A stretch of DNA of 64,000 nt from Brevibacterium ihuae (GCF_900184225.1 NZ_FXWZ01000003.1:1677684-1741683); one strand, 5' to 3'. Shown: positions 52,636-61,304, counted from the first letter of the stretch. A program made the numbers and translations. The notes: generated by a model from the sequence alone, not told the origin.

Positions 52636-54078
52636 GTGACCGCCTTCCTCCAGCGCGTCGCCATCGACCGCCCCGTTCCGTTCGAACGCGGGCAGTGGGT
52701 CTGGCTCGGGTGCGTGGCGGCGATCGCCGGCGTTCTGGCCGCCGTCCTCGCGGTGGCGGTGTACCCCGGCGGGATGACGAAGGACAGCTACTTCCAGCTC
52801 GCTCAGGCGCGCGGCAGCGTCCCCTTCAACGACTGGCACCCGGTCGTCATGAGCGTGATCTGGAGGGCGCTCATCGCACTCACCGGCTCGATCGGCGCGA
52901 TGGCGGTCGCGCAGATCGCCGTGGCCTGGCTCGTCGCCGTTCTGCTGTCGTGGTTCCTGCTCGCGGCATCGGGGAGCCGCATCGTGTCGCTCGGCGGGCT
53001 GCTCGTCCTCGTGCTGCCGAACTCGGTGAACATCCTCGGGACGGTGTGGAAGGACACCCAGATGGCGCTCGCCCTCGGCCTCGCCGTGGGGTGCCTGCTC
53101 CTCGCGCGCATGTGCAGGGGAGGGAGCAGCTGCCGGGTGCTGCTCGGGACGGCGTTCGCAGCCCTCGTGTACGCCACCCTCGTCCGGAAGAACGCGGTGC
53201 TCGCGGTGCTCCCGCTGCTGCTCCTGGCCTCGGTGCTCCGCGTGCGGCTCCGCGGCGCTGTCACCCTCCGCCGCGCAGCTGCGACCGGTGCCGCTGCGCT
53301 CGCGGTGCTCGGCGGCGCGGTGCTCGGCATCGGGAGTGCGGTGAGCGCGGCCACCGGGGCGACGTCGAACAGCCAATTCACCCAGGTCATGCTCGACGAC
53401 CTGATCTTCGCCGTGCCGCCCGAGTCGATCGCGGCGAGCGAGAAGGCCCCGCCCGAGCTCATCGGCAAGCTCGCCGTCGCCCGCGCCGAGTGCCGCGAGA
53501 AGGGCGTGATCTGGGACGCGTACTGGGACTGCTACGGTGCCGGTGCGAACGGCCGGGGGTTCACCGCGATCGAGCACGTCGACGAGGTCTCCGCCCTGTG
53601 GTTCGAGCAGATCCCTCGGCATCTCCCGGAGTACATCCGGTACCGGCTCATGACGACCGGGGAGCTGCTGTCGACCTCGGATCTCGAGTTCGTCATCACG
53701 GCGGAGGACGCCGAGCACGGGGTCCCGCCGGCCGCACCCGAGCTCGATCGCGGCCTCGCGGCCTACGTCATGGGTGGCGCGGAGGGCTGGGGCGCATGGC
53801 TGTTCCGCGGCTGGTTCTGGCTGGTGCTCGGAGTCGCCGGTTGCGCGATCGCGCTCAGCCGATGGCGACCGTCGCCGACCGCCGGGATGATCTTCCTCTC
53901 CGGCATCCTCTACCTCGTGGGATTCTTCCCCACGGCTCCGGCGGCGGACTACCGGTACATCTGCTGGTCCGCGCTCTCCGTGGTCATCGGCGGGCTCGTG
54001 CTGCTTGCGGAGATGGTCCGGGACCGGCGGGCCGCTCGGTCCGAGGCGGCCGCCGCAGAGAGCCCGGAGGCCGGCTGA
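52636..54078 (+). CDS. Polytopic GT-C-like membrane protein (DUF6020-like), copy B
   Basis: 480 residues from GTG 52636, about ten helices. It shares block order with the protein at 46299: AVYPGGMTKDSYFQLAQA, FNDWHPVVMSVIW, VWKDTQMALAL, RKNAVLAVLP, then QVMLDDLIFAVPPESI and VIWDAYWDCYGAGANGRGF in the long outer loop. The Asp of MTKDS and the DWHP motif are candidate active-site residues. Unlike copy A it has no gtrB/gtrA partner beside it, so it may use the same lipid-sugar. It ends 7 bp from the opposed polysialyltransferase copy B. Confidence 0.7.
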   Translation: MTAFLQRVAIDRPVPFERGQWVWLGCVAAIAGVLAAVLAVAVYPGGMTKDSYFQLAQARGSVPFNDWHPVVMSVIWRALIALTGSIGAMAVAQIAVAWLVAVLLSWFLLAASGSRIVSLGGLLVLVLPNSVNILGTVWKDTQMALALGLAVGCLLLARMCRGGSSCRVLLGTAFAALVYATLVRKNAVLAVLPLLLLASVLRVRLRGAVTLRRAAATGAAALAVLGGAVLGIGSAVSAATGATSNSQFTQVMLDDLIFAVPPESIAASEKAPPELIGKLAVARAECREKGVIWDAYWDCYGAGANGRGFTAIEHVDEVSALWFEQIPRHLPEYIRYRLMTTGELLSTSDLEFVITAEDAEHGVPPAAPELDRGLAAYVMGGAEGWGAWLFRGWFWLVLGVAGCAIALSRWRPSPTAGMIFLSGILYLVGFFPTAPAADYRYICWSALSVVIGGLVLLAEMVRDRRAARSEAAAAESPEAG

Positions 54079-54085
54079 GACGGCA

Positions 54086-55477
54086 TCAGCGCCGGGGCCC
54101 GCCGCGATCCTTCCGCGGCGAGGCCGCTCGCTCGCGGAGTCCGTGCCGCACATCCGCGGAGGCGGAGGCGAGACGACGCGCGACGCCGCGAGCCCGGGCC
54201 CGGAGACCGCGGGCGGGAGCCCGCGGCGGCAGTCGGCCGGGCAGATCGAGTGCGGTGAGCCGACGGCGCTTGAAGTAGGTGCGGATCGTGTCGAGCGGGG
54301 TCGGGGTGAGGAACTCGACCGCCCGGTCGCGGAGGTCGGCGCGCAGCTCCGGCTGCATGCAGTAGGCGACCGCGTCGAGCAGGCTCCGCAGCTCCTCGGG
54401 CCGAGCCGGGGTGTCCGCGTTCGCGGGGTCGAGGAGACGGTGGGTGAGGACGAGGGGCACGCGATTGCTGTTCTCGTACGGCGCGACGGCCTCGAGGAGC
54501 TCCGCGGTGCCGAGCGACACGACTGGGACGCCGAACGCGGTGCGCAGCGTCATGAGGGCGGTCGAGAAGCATCCGATCACGAGGCCGGGCTCGCGGCGCA
54601 GAGCGGTGATCTCGACGAGCTCCGGGGTGTCGAGGATCTCGAAGGCGATGCCGATCTCCTCGCAGCGGGCGCGCACGGCGCTCTCCGCGGCGTAGGACGC
54701 GGCCGGGTGCCGTTTGAAGAGCACCGACCCGAACCCGCGGTCGCGTGCGAGCTCGACCATCCGGAAGTAGAGGTCGGACTCCTCTTCGACGGTGATGAGA
54801 CCGATGTCGCTGAGGTACTGACCGACGATGAGGGCGGGCGGACCGGCCGGGGCGTCGGTCCCCGGGGCCGGTGCCTCGTCCGCGGGAGAGAGCTGCCCGG
54901 CGAGCGAGCGGAGGACGTCGGCGAAGCGCTGCGCGTCGATCGAGGACGCCGGCGCGCCGATCTCCTCGAGCAGCGCGGGCCGCAGTCCGGGGATGAGGTC
55001 GAGATAGAGGAGACGGCCGATCCGCTGGCGGATCGTCGTCCCGGGAGCCGTGCGGGTGGGCCCGTAGACCATGAGCCCGTCGGCGTAGACGGTGATGAGC
55101 GCAGTGCGGAAGATCCGGGAGAAGGACGTCGCCGGAGGGGCCTGGATCGACTCGACGTAGAGCTCGAGCGGGCCGTCGCCGAGGTCCCACAGGGCGCGGA
55201 AGGTGCGCTCGAGGATGATGAGGTCGCTCTCGCGCGGGCTCCACTGGCTGCAGCTGTACGGCTTGAGCGCGTCGTTGAGCAGCACCCAGCGATCGAAGCG
55301 GGCGAGCAGGAGCTGGGACATCTCCGAGCGGTAGAACCCCTCGCCGACCTCGTAGGCGATGCGGTTGTCGGCGATGACGACGATCCGCTCCTCGGCCTCG
55401 GCGATGAGATCCGCCTCGATCGCGGCGACGAGCGTGACGAGCTGGAACGGGGAGGAGACGAAGAAGAGCTGCTTCAT
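54086..55477 (-). CDS. Alpha-2,8-polysialyltransferase family protein, copy B
   Basis: Second polymerase-type enzyme for a CMP-nonulosonate, 463 residues from ATG 55477 (GAGGAAGG upstream). Motifs in family order: MKQLFFVSSPFQLVTLVAAI, YADGLMVYGPTR (about 170), VGQYLSDIGLITVEEESDL (about 244), FKRHPAASYA (about 281), IGCFSTALMTLRTAFG (about 325) and NSNRVPL. The first Pro of copy A's FKPHP is Arg here, near the presumed donor site, which may change specificity. Basic Arg-rich C-terminus. ATGA overlap with the GT2 gene upstream. Confidence 0.83.
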   Translation of the reverse strand: MKQLFFVSSPFQLVTLVAAIEADLIAEAEERIVVIADNRIAYEVGEGFYRSEMSQLLLARFDRWVLLNDALKPYSCSQWSPRESDLIILERTFRALWDLGDGPLELYVESIQAPPATSFSRIFRTALITVYADGLMVYGPTRTAPGTTIRQRIGRLLYLDLIPGLRPALLEEIGAPASSIDAQRFADVLRSLAGQLSPADEAPAPGTDAPAGPPALIVGQYLSDIGLITVEEESDLYFRMVELARDRGFGSVLFKRHPAASYAAESAVRARCEEIGIAFEILDTPELVEITALRREPGLVIGCFSTALMTLRTAFGVPVVSLGTAELLEAVAPYENSNRVPLVLTHRLLDPANADTPARPEELRSLLDAVAYCMQPELRADLRDRAVEFLTPTPLDTIRTYFKRRRLTALDLPGRLPPRAPARGLRARARGVARRLASASADVRHGLRERAASPRKDRGGPRR

Positions 55478-56466
55478 GCCGGGACCTTCCTCTCCGCGGC
55501 GATCCGCCGCCGGACGCGGGCGAGGTCCTGCTGCCGCGCCTCGGTGAACGTCGACCACACCCTCTCGATGACCTCGGGGTCTACGCTGGCCGCGGTAGCC
55601 ACAACTGATTGCGACATCGCAGCTAATAGTTTGGGAGGAATCATCTCCTCCCGCTTCAAGTGCCAGTGATAGAGCGAAATCAGGTTGTGAACTGCCTTTG
55701 TGAGATATCGTTCATTCTCCGGCTCGGACCTAATTTCCCGAATGAGAGTGTCGAACACGTGCGCGAACCCGAGTTGTCTTTCGTCGTAGACCGCTGTGAG
55801 TGAACCGCTGACGCCTCTGCGGTAGAAGTATCCCTGAGAATCGACTACAGCGAACGTCAACTCTGCAATGAAGATTCTCCAGTTCCAGTAGCGATCTTCG
55901 GCAGTGATGAACTGGGCCGGAAAATAGAGGAGGCCTGCCTCGCGCAATCGGCTCGCGTAGACGCCGCACGAGGCGTTCGGAAAGTCGACCATGGTGCGTT
56001 CGGCGCGATCGACAACGAAATCGCGAGTGTGAAGACGTACTCCGCGCCGTGCAACTGGAGCTGAACTCAACTGACGACGCTTACCTTCGACTTGAACAAT
56101 GTCCGAACGAACAAAGTCGACACCAAGGCGGTTCAGCACCTCTATCATCCTTGCGAGGTGCCCGGGGCCGAACCAGTCGTCGCTGTCGAGGAAGGTGATG
56201 GCGCGCCCCTCGGCGGCGGCGATGCCGACGTTCCGGGCGGCCGAGGGTCCGTGCGGACCGGGGTTGCGGAGCACCCGGAGCCGGGGCAGCCGTGACGTCC
56301 ACGACTCCGCGATCGCGACGGTGTCGTCGGTCGAGCCGTCGTCGATGACGAGCACCTCGATCTCAGCGGCCGGCAGGCCCTGCGTGGTCAGGCTCTCCAG
56401 GGCCTCGGCGAGATAGGCTTCGGCGTCCTTCGCGGGGATCACGACGCTCACTGCTGGCTGCGACAT
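55474..56466 (-). CDS. GT2 glycosyltransferase, copy B, with low-GC central segment
   Basis: 330 residues from ATG 56466 (GAGGACG upstream). GT2 motifs: VSVVIPAKDAEAYLAEAL, VLVIDDGSTDDTVAIA, FLDSDDWFGPGHLARM (about 93) and QFITAEDRYWNWRIF (about 200). It aligns along its length with the GT2 at 51452 (GVDFVRSDIVQVEG versus DVDFVRCDHVQVQG). Codons from about 55600 to 56160 are much less GC-rich than both ends, which suggests that the middle was exchanged by recombination. Coupled to polysialyltransferase copy B by an ATGA overlap. Confidence 0.87.
   Translation of the reverse strand: MSQPAVSVVIPAKDAEAYLAEALESLTTQGLPAAEIEVLVIDDGSTDDTVAIAESWTSRLPRLRVLRNPGPHGPSAARNVGIAAAEGRAITFLDSDDWFGPGHLARMIEVLNRLGVDFVRSDIVQVEGKRRQLSSAPVARRGVRLHTRDFVVDRAERTMVDFPNASCGVYASRLREAGLLYFPAQFITAEDRYWNWRIFIAELTFAVVDSQGYFYRRGVSGSLTAVYDERQLGFAHVFDTLIREIRSEPENERYLTKAVHNLISLYHWHLKREEMIPPKLLAAMSQSVVATAASVDPEVIERVWSTFTEARQQDLARVRRRIAAERKVPA
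55621..56160. other. Low-GC island inside a gene
   Basis: By my own count this 540-base stretch is about 55% G+C, against roughly 65-77% in the lines on either side. The frame stays open across both borders and the protein remains a normal GT2 enzyme, so it looks like a gene-internal recombination tract from a lower-GC relative rather than a frameshift or insertion. Confidence 0.75.
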
Positions 56467-56634
56467 CGTCCTCTGCTGTCCTCGGTCTCGGTTGCGGGCG
56501 GTTCCGGGATCCGACCGCCGGCGTGCGTGCGCGGCCAGGGCGGTGGTCGCAGGCGGATGGAGCGGCGCTCGCGAACGGGGTCCCGGTGCGGGTATCGCTG
56601 TCCAGACTCTCACACGTAGGGCAGGATGAGAGGT

Positions 56635-58224
56635 ATGAAACGCGTGCGCCTGTTCCATTTCGACATCCCGACCTGGGGCAACTACGGGGACAAGGTCCTC
56701 TACCCGGTGATCCGGGATCTGTTCCACGGATACGGGGAGGGCGAGGCGTTCCGGTTCGTCGGCTCGGCTCCGCTGCGCAAGGAGGTCGGGCTCGATCTCG
56801 TCGACCACATCAACGCCTGCGCCGATGCCGTGGTGGTCGGCGGTGGGGGGCTGTTCCTCCAGGACACCAACCCCAACCGGAACTCCGGTTGGCAGTGGAA
56901 CATCTCCCGCGAGGCGCTCGACCGGCTGCGGGTGCCGATCGTCGTGTTCGCCGTCGGGAACAACCGGTTCCCCGGACAGCCCGACTTCGACGACCTCCTC
57001 ATCGAGCACGCGAGCGCGGTGAAGGAGCGCGCCGTCTTCTTCGGACTGCGCAACACCGGGTCGATCGAGAGCATGGGGCGCCTGCTGCCCGGCGGCGCGG
57101 AGGGCATCGCCTACCAGCCGTGTCCGACGACCCTCGAATCCCGCATCTACCGGGACCTCGAGGGGGTGCGGCCGCCGGAGACCCGGGCGCTCGCGGTGCA
57201 GATGCTCGTGCACCGGCGCCAGCAGGACGCCGGATTCGACGCCGAGGCGATCCACGCGGCGACCCTCGACGCGGTGCTCCGCCTGCACGAGGACGGCTGG
57301 GACGTGTGGAACACGCCCTTCCATCCCGACGACCGGCAGTTCTCCGATGCACTCGCCGCGCGGCTGCCGGCCGATCGCACCCGCCCGCTGTACGGGTACG
57401 ACATCGACTACCGCGAGGGCATCGAGCTGTTCTCCCGGATCCCCTTCGTGCTCGGCGCGCGCGGCCACGCGCAGATGATCCCGTTCGGGGTCGGCAGCGT
57501 GCCGCTGTCGCTCGATCTCCACGCGAAGCTCGGCTTCTTCGCCGCCGACATCGGCCACCCCGAGCTCGTCCTCGACCCGCAGGCCCCCGACCTCGCCGAC
57601 CGGATCGTCGCGGCGGTCGAGGGAGCCTGGGAGGAGCGCGCGGCTCTCCGCTCCGACATCGACGCCCAGCAGGATCGGATGTGGGAGACGACCCTGGGCA
57701 ACCTCGCACGCATCCATTCCGTCCTCGACGGCGGGACGGCGGATCCCCTCCCGTTCCGGCCGGTGGCGGCCGAGCACACCGACGTCGAGAGCTTCCACGT
57801 CCGCTCCGCCGGCGGAGCCGAGGAGGACCGGGTGTCCGCGGATCGCACCACCCGGGCGACCGAGAGGACATTGCGCCGGCAGCTGCGCGAGCTCGAGGAG
57901 CGGATCGGCCGGGTCGAGCGCGAGCGCGACGAGGCGCGGGCGAGCGCCGATTCCGCGGAGGAGCGCCTGCGAACCGTCGGGACGGAGCTCGCCGACTCCC
58001 GCTCCGCCCACGACTCGACCCGCGCTGAGCTCTCCGCGCTGCGTTCGCGGGGCTACGGCGAGGAGGCCGCCGCGCTCGGCAGACGCACGGTGCACGCGGC
58101 CCGGTGGCGGCTTCGGCGGGTGGGGCGCACGCTCGGTGCGGCGCGGCCCGGACGCGCAAGGGACGAGACCCGCACGGAGGATCCGGACCACCGCGGCGGT
58201 CCGGGGGAGGAGCGGTCCGGATGA
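56635..58224 (+). CDS. Polysaccharide pyruvyl transferase family protein with C-terminal coiled coil
   Basis: Family members add ketal pyruvate from PEP to glycan sugars. The domain covers residues ~1-345: FHFDIPTWGNYGDKVLYPVI, VVGGGGLFLQDTN (about 70), PVIVFAVGNNRFP-like strand, GLRNTGSIESM, and LGARGHAQMIPFGVGSVPLS (about 280), where the conserved HxxMIPF matches this family. Residues ~410-480 are a long Glu/Arg-rich coiled coil (RELEERIGRVERERDEARAS), then a basic tail. Usual members are ~350 residues, so the coiled coil is an added oligomerisation or docking part. ATG 56635 is set by AGGA eight bases upstream. Overlaps the next gene (ATGA). Confidence 0.82.
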   Translation: MKRVRLFHFDIPTWGNYGDKVLYPVIRDLFHGYGEGEAFRFVGSAPLRKEVGLDLVDHINACADAVVVGGGGLFLQDTNPNRNSGWQWNISREALDRLRVPIVVFAVGNNRFPGQPDFDDLLIEHASAVKERAVFFGLRNTGSIESMGRLLPGGAEGIAYQPCPTTLESRIYRDLEGVRPPETRALAVQMLVHRRQQDAGFDAEAIHAATLDAVLRLHEDGWDVWNTPFHPDDRQFSDALAARLPADRTRPLYGYDIDYREGIELFSRIPFVLGARGHAQMIPFGVGSVPLSLDLHAKLGFFAADIGHPELVLDPQAPDLADRIVAAVEGAWEERAALRSDIDAQQDRMWETTLGNLARIHSVLDGGTADPLPFRPVAAEHTDVESFHVRSAGGAEEDRVSADRTTRATERTLRRQLRELEERIGRVERERDEARASADSAEERLRTVGTELADSRSAHDSTRAELSALRSRGYGEEAAALGRRTVHAARWRLRRVGRTLGAARPGRARDETRTEDPDHRGGPGEERSG

Positions 58225-59123
58225 GCGGCTGGAACCCGTTCCGGCGCGCTCCCGGCTTCGACATCGTGGTGACCTTCAACGAGGTCGACTACGGGGCGAA
58301 GCGCGAGTACGCGCCGCGCACCCTCTCCGGCACCCCGATCGGGTTCGTCGACCAGCTGTGCGTGCTCGGGGCCTCGGCCCGGGTCCATCTGCCCCGCGTG
58401 CGGCGGTACGCGGTGCACACCCAGCCGCTCGATCCGCCGCAGCGCAGCCGGCTCACCGCGAACGGCTGGGAGGTCGTGCACGCGCAGCGCCGCCCGGGGC
58501 CGCCGGAGCTCGAGCGGTTCCACGACCGGCTCGCCGGCTACGGCGTCGGCCGGGCCGGCTCACAGCTCTACCTCGACTCCGACATGATCCTCACCGGTCG
58601 CCCCGACCTCGATCTCAGCGCCCCGGTGGCAGCGACCTACGCGGGCAATCACGCCTTCGACGCGGACACCTGGAACCGACTGTGCGCGGTCGCCGGCGCC
58701 CGGCCGGTGAGTCCGGAGGCGCTCGCGGCGTACTCCTACGACGACTGGTTCCTCCGCGGGGAGTCCTCCGACATGCCCTTCCTCAACAACGGCGCGGTGC
58801 TCGTCCGCCGCGCCGAGCGCGACGGCTTCGCCGCGCTCATGGTCGAGATCGGGGACCAGATCCGGGCGGCGGGGCTGCTCGAGACCGTGCCGCGCCTCGG
58901 ACACTTCTTCGACCAGGTGTGCATGAGCCTCGCCGTGCGCCGGACCGCGGGAGCGGGGCTGCTCCCGCCCGGGATCAACACCCTGCGCTCGATGGTCGAC
59001 CTCGGCGATCCGGAGGTGCGGCGCCGCGCCGTCCTGCTCCACTACCTCGGGAGCAGGGACGTCGCGGACGTCCACCGGCACTTCCCCGAGCCGTTCGACG
59101 CGGTGCTCGCACCCCGCCGGTGA
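58221..59123 (+). CDS. GT-A fold glycosyltransferase (GT8-like)
   Basis: 300 residues from ATG 58221, overlapping the pyruvyl transferase stop. A GT8-like layout is seen: DIVVTFNEVDYG at the start, the metal-binding DxD in LYLDSDMILTGRPDL (about 118), FLNNGAVLVRR (about 192) and a late HYLGSRDVADVH that positions the donor phosphate as in GT8 enzymes. No membrane helix. It probably adds one sugar to the surface glycan or its acceptor. The subfamily is not certain. Confidence 0.75.
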   Translation: MSGWNPFRRAPGFDIVVTFNEVDYGAKREYAPRTLSGTPIGFVDQLCVLGASARVHLPRVRRYAVHTQPLDPPQRSRLTANGWEVVHAQRRPGPPELERFHDRLAGYGVGRAGSQLYLDSDMILTGRPDLDLSAPVAATYAGNHAFDADTWNRLCAVAGARPVSPEALAAYSYDDWFLRGESSDMPFLNNGAVLVRRAERDGFAALMVEIGDQIRAAGLLETVPRLGHFFDQVCMSLAVRRTAGAGLLPPGINTLRSMVDLGDPEVRRRAVLLHYLGSRDVADVHRHFPEPFDAVLAPRR

Positions 59124-59129
59124 ATGACG

Positions 59130-59160
59130 GCCGCCCCCGACCGGTGAGGTCAGGGGCGGC
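59130..59160. terminator. Bidirectional terminator hairpin
   Basis: A 13-bp stem with one mismatch (59130-59142 with 59148-59160) and 5-nt loop, placed between the tail-to-tail GT-A and neuB genes; can serve both strands. Confidence 0.65.
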
Positions 59161-59185
59161 GGTCGAGGCCGTCAGCGGCGGGTGA

Positions 59186-60070
59186 TCACTTGACCACGCG
59201 GAGCGATTCGATCTTCGACTCCTCGCCGGGCATGACGCGCTTCTTGCCATCGCCCAGGGCGGTCTCGACGGTGCGGATGTCGGCGACGAGCTGGATGAAC
59301 TCGTCGGGCTCCATCGACGCCTTCTGGTCCGAACCCCACATGTCGGTGTCGAGGGTGATGTGGCGCTCGACCGTGACGGCGCCGAGTGCCACCGCAGCGA
59401 TCGAGATCGCGGTGCCGATCTCGTGTCCCGAGTAGCCGACCGGCACGTTGTAGCGCTCGCGCAGGGCCGGGATGGCCAGCAGGTTGACCTCCTCCGGCGG
59501 CAGCGGGTAGGTCGAGGTGGCGTGCATCATCACGAGGTTCTCGGTGCCGAGGGTCGCCACGGCCTTGTCGATCTGCTCGAGGGTCGACATCCCGGTCGAC
59601 AGGATCACCGGCTTCCCGGTGGCCTTGACGGCTTCGAGGAGCGGGATGTCGGTGACCGAGGCGGACGCGATCTTGTAGGTCACGGCATCGAAGCGATCGA
59701 GGAACTTCACCGAGTCGATGTCCCACGGCGAGGCGAACCACTGGATGCCGATCTCGCGCGCGTAGCGGTCGATCTCGGTGTACTCCTCGTCCTCGAATTC
59801 GACGCGGAACTTGTACTCGAGGTAGGTCATCTCGCCCCACGGGGTGTCGCGCGGCTTGGACTTCTGGTCCTCCGGGACCGCGACATCGGGGTTCCGCTTC
59901 TGGAACTTGACCGCCTGGGCGCCCGCCTTCGCAGCGACGTCCATGAGCTGCTTGGCGATCTCGACGTCACCGTTGTGGTTGATGCCGATCTCGCCGATCA
60001 TGTAGACCGGCTGGCCGGGGCCGACGAGGATGTCGCCGATGGCTACCGGCTTGATCTCGTTCACAGACAT
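59186..60070 (-). CDS. neuB: N-acetylneuraminate/nonulosonate synthase, barrel-only form
   Basis: Condenses PEP with a mannose-type sugar to give a nine-carbon ulosonic acid. 294 residues from ATG 60070 (AGAAGG upstream). NeuB barrel motifs: YMIGEIGINHNGD (about 23), AVKFQKRNPD (about 52), WFASPWDIDSVKFL (about 110), YKIASASVTDIPLL, ILSTGMST, GYSGHEIGTAISIAAVALGA (about 218) and ERHITLDTDMWGSDQKAS. The protein stops right after the barrel: the ~55-residue C-terminal SAF/antifreeze-like domain of typical NeuB (about 345 residues) is missing. That domain helps bind the N-acetyl sugar, so the substrate may differ. Confidence 0.9.
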   Translation of the reverse strand: MSVNEIKPVAIGDILVGPGQPVYMIGEIGINHNGDVEIAKQLMDVAAKAGAQAVKFQKRNPDVAVPEDQKSKPRDTPWGEMTYLEYKFRVEFEDEEYTEIDRYAREIGIQWFASPWDIDSVKFLDRFDAVTYKIASASVTDIPLLEAVKATGKPVILSTGMSTLEQIDKAVATLGTENLVMMHATSTYPLPPEEVNLLAIPALRERYNVPVGYSGHEIGTAISIAAVALGAVTVERHITLDTDMWGSDQKASMEPDEFIQLVADIRTVETALGDGKKRVMPGEESKIESLRVVK

Positions 60071-60131
60071 GAGACCTTCTTTCTGGTAGGTGTACGGGCT
60101 CGGTGGTGCTCGTGCTGGATCATGCAGTCGT

Positions 60132-61289
60132 TCATTCCGCCGGGATGAGGTCGCACACTTCGCGGACCGCCCCGTGCCCTCCGCGGTGCGACAATACCAG
60201 CCGCGCGGCGAGGAGCACCTCGGGATGTGCGTCGGCCACCGCGACGGGCCAGCCGACGACGGAGAACGCCTCGAGGTCGTTGATGTCGTTGCCGACGTAG
60301 GCGACGCGCTCCGGATCGAGGTCCTTCTCCCGCATCCACGAGAGGAGCACATCGGCCTTATTGTCGATCCCCTGGGCGACCTCGACGTGAAGTTTCTCCG
60401 CCCTGCGGGTGACGACGGGGTTGCGCTCCTTCGACAGGATGAGGAACGGCACGCCGTGCTTGACGAGTCGGCTCACGCCCATCCCGTCGCCGCGGTGCAC
60501 GCGGACCATCTCGTCCCCGTGCTCGTTGACGTATCCCGCATCGTCGGTGTGGACGCCGTCGAAATCGGTGACGAGGGCGTCGACGTCGAGGACCGTGGGG
60601 CTGCCGCCGGCCGCGGCGATCGCGCGGACGAGGGTGAGGTCGGCCATGGTGTCGATCTCGCGGGCCTGCTCGAGAGGAACTTCCTCGATCTCGATCCGGC
60701 CGAAGAACCGGTGGCGGTGCTCCTGCAGCCCGGCCGTGCGCATGATGTAGAAGGCGCCGGTCTCGTTGTAGTGGATCTTGCGGTCCTGGCGGCGCGGTCG
60801 GAAGGCGGCGTCGTGGCCGACGGCCTGCGCCCGGGCGGCGTCGTCGAGCGTCCACAGGAAGCTGTGGTCCTCGACCGCGGAGAACACGACGTCGGCCTCG
60901 TCGGAGGCGACCCGCTCGATCGCGCTGTCGATCGACTGCGGGTCGATGAACGGCGAGGTGCACTGGAGGAACGCGGTGATGGCGTAGTCCTCGGGGAGCT
61001 GGTCGATGGTGTAGAGGAGGGCCTCCTCGCTGCTCGCCAGGTCCCCGGAGATCTCGTCGGGACGGCGGACGACGGTCGCTCCGGCGCGCTCGGCCTCCGC
61101 GGCGATGCCGTCGTGATCGGTGGAGACGACGACGAGGTCGACCCGGGTCGCCTGCGAGGCGGCTTCGACCGCCCGCGCGAGCAGGGTGGTGCCGGCGACC
61201 TTCTGGAGGTTCTTGAGCGGGATGCCCTTGGATCCGCCGCGGGCGGGGATGATCGCAACCGTCCGCATCGAGTTCAGCTGTTGAGTCAC
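60132..61289 (-). CDS. neuA: Acylneuraminate cytidylyltransferase fused to KdsC-type HAD phosphatase
   Basis: 385 residues from GTG 61289. Residues ~8-230 are the CMP-sugar synthetase: IIPARGGSKGIPLKNLQKVA, DLVVVSTDHDGI, FLQCTSPFIDPQSID, and YNETGAFYIMR. Residues ~235-385 are a complete HAD phosphatase: VTDFDGVHTDD (nucleophile Asp), ILSKERN, GIDNKADVL (Lys) and VAYVGNDINDLEAF (acidic pair). The same order occurs in animal CMAS. It suggests that one protein both dephosphorylates a nonulosonate-phosphate and activates it as CMP-sugar. It lies 15 bp after pmt and 61 bp before neuB. Confidence 0.88.
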   Translation of the reverse strand: MTQQLNSMRTVAIIPARGGSKGIPLKNLQKVAGTTLLARAVEAASQATRVDLVVVSTDHDGIAAEAERAGATVVRRPDEISGDLASSEEALLYTIDQLPEDYAITAFLQCTSPFIDPQSIDSAIERVASDEADVVFSAVEDHSFLWTLDDAARAQAVGHDAAFRPRRQDRKIHYNETGAFYIMRTAGLQEHRHRFFGRIEIEEVPLEQAREIDTMADLTLVRAIAAAGGSPTVLDVDALVTDFDGVHTDDAGYVNEHGDEMVRVHRGDGMGVSRLVKHGVPFLILSKERNPVVTRRAEKLHVEVAQGIDNKADVLLSWMREKDLDPERVAYVGNDINDLEAFSVVGWPVAVADAHPEVLLAARLVLSHRGGHGAVREVCDLIPAE

Positions 61290-61304
61290 AAGGCTTTCAG
61301 CGTA

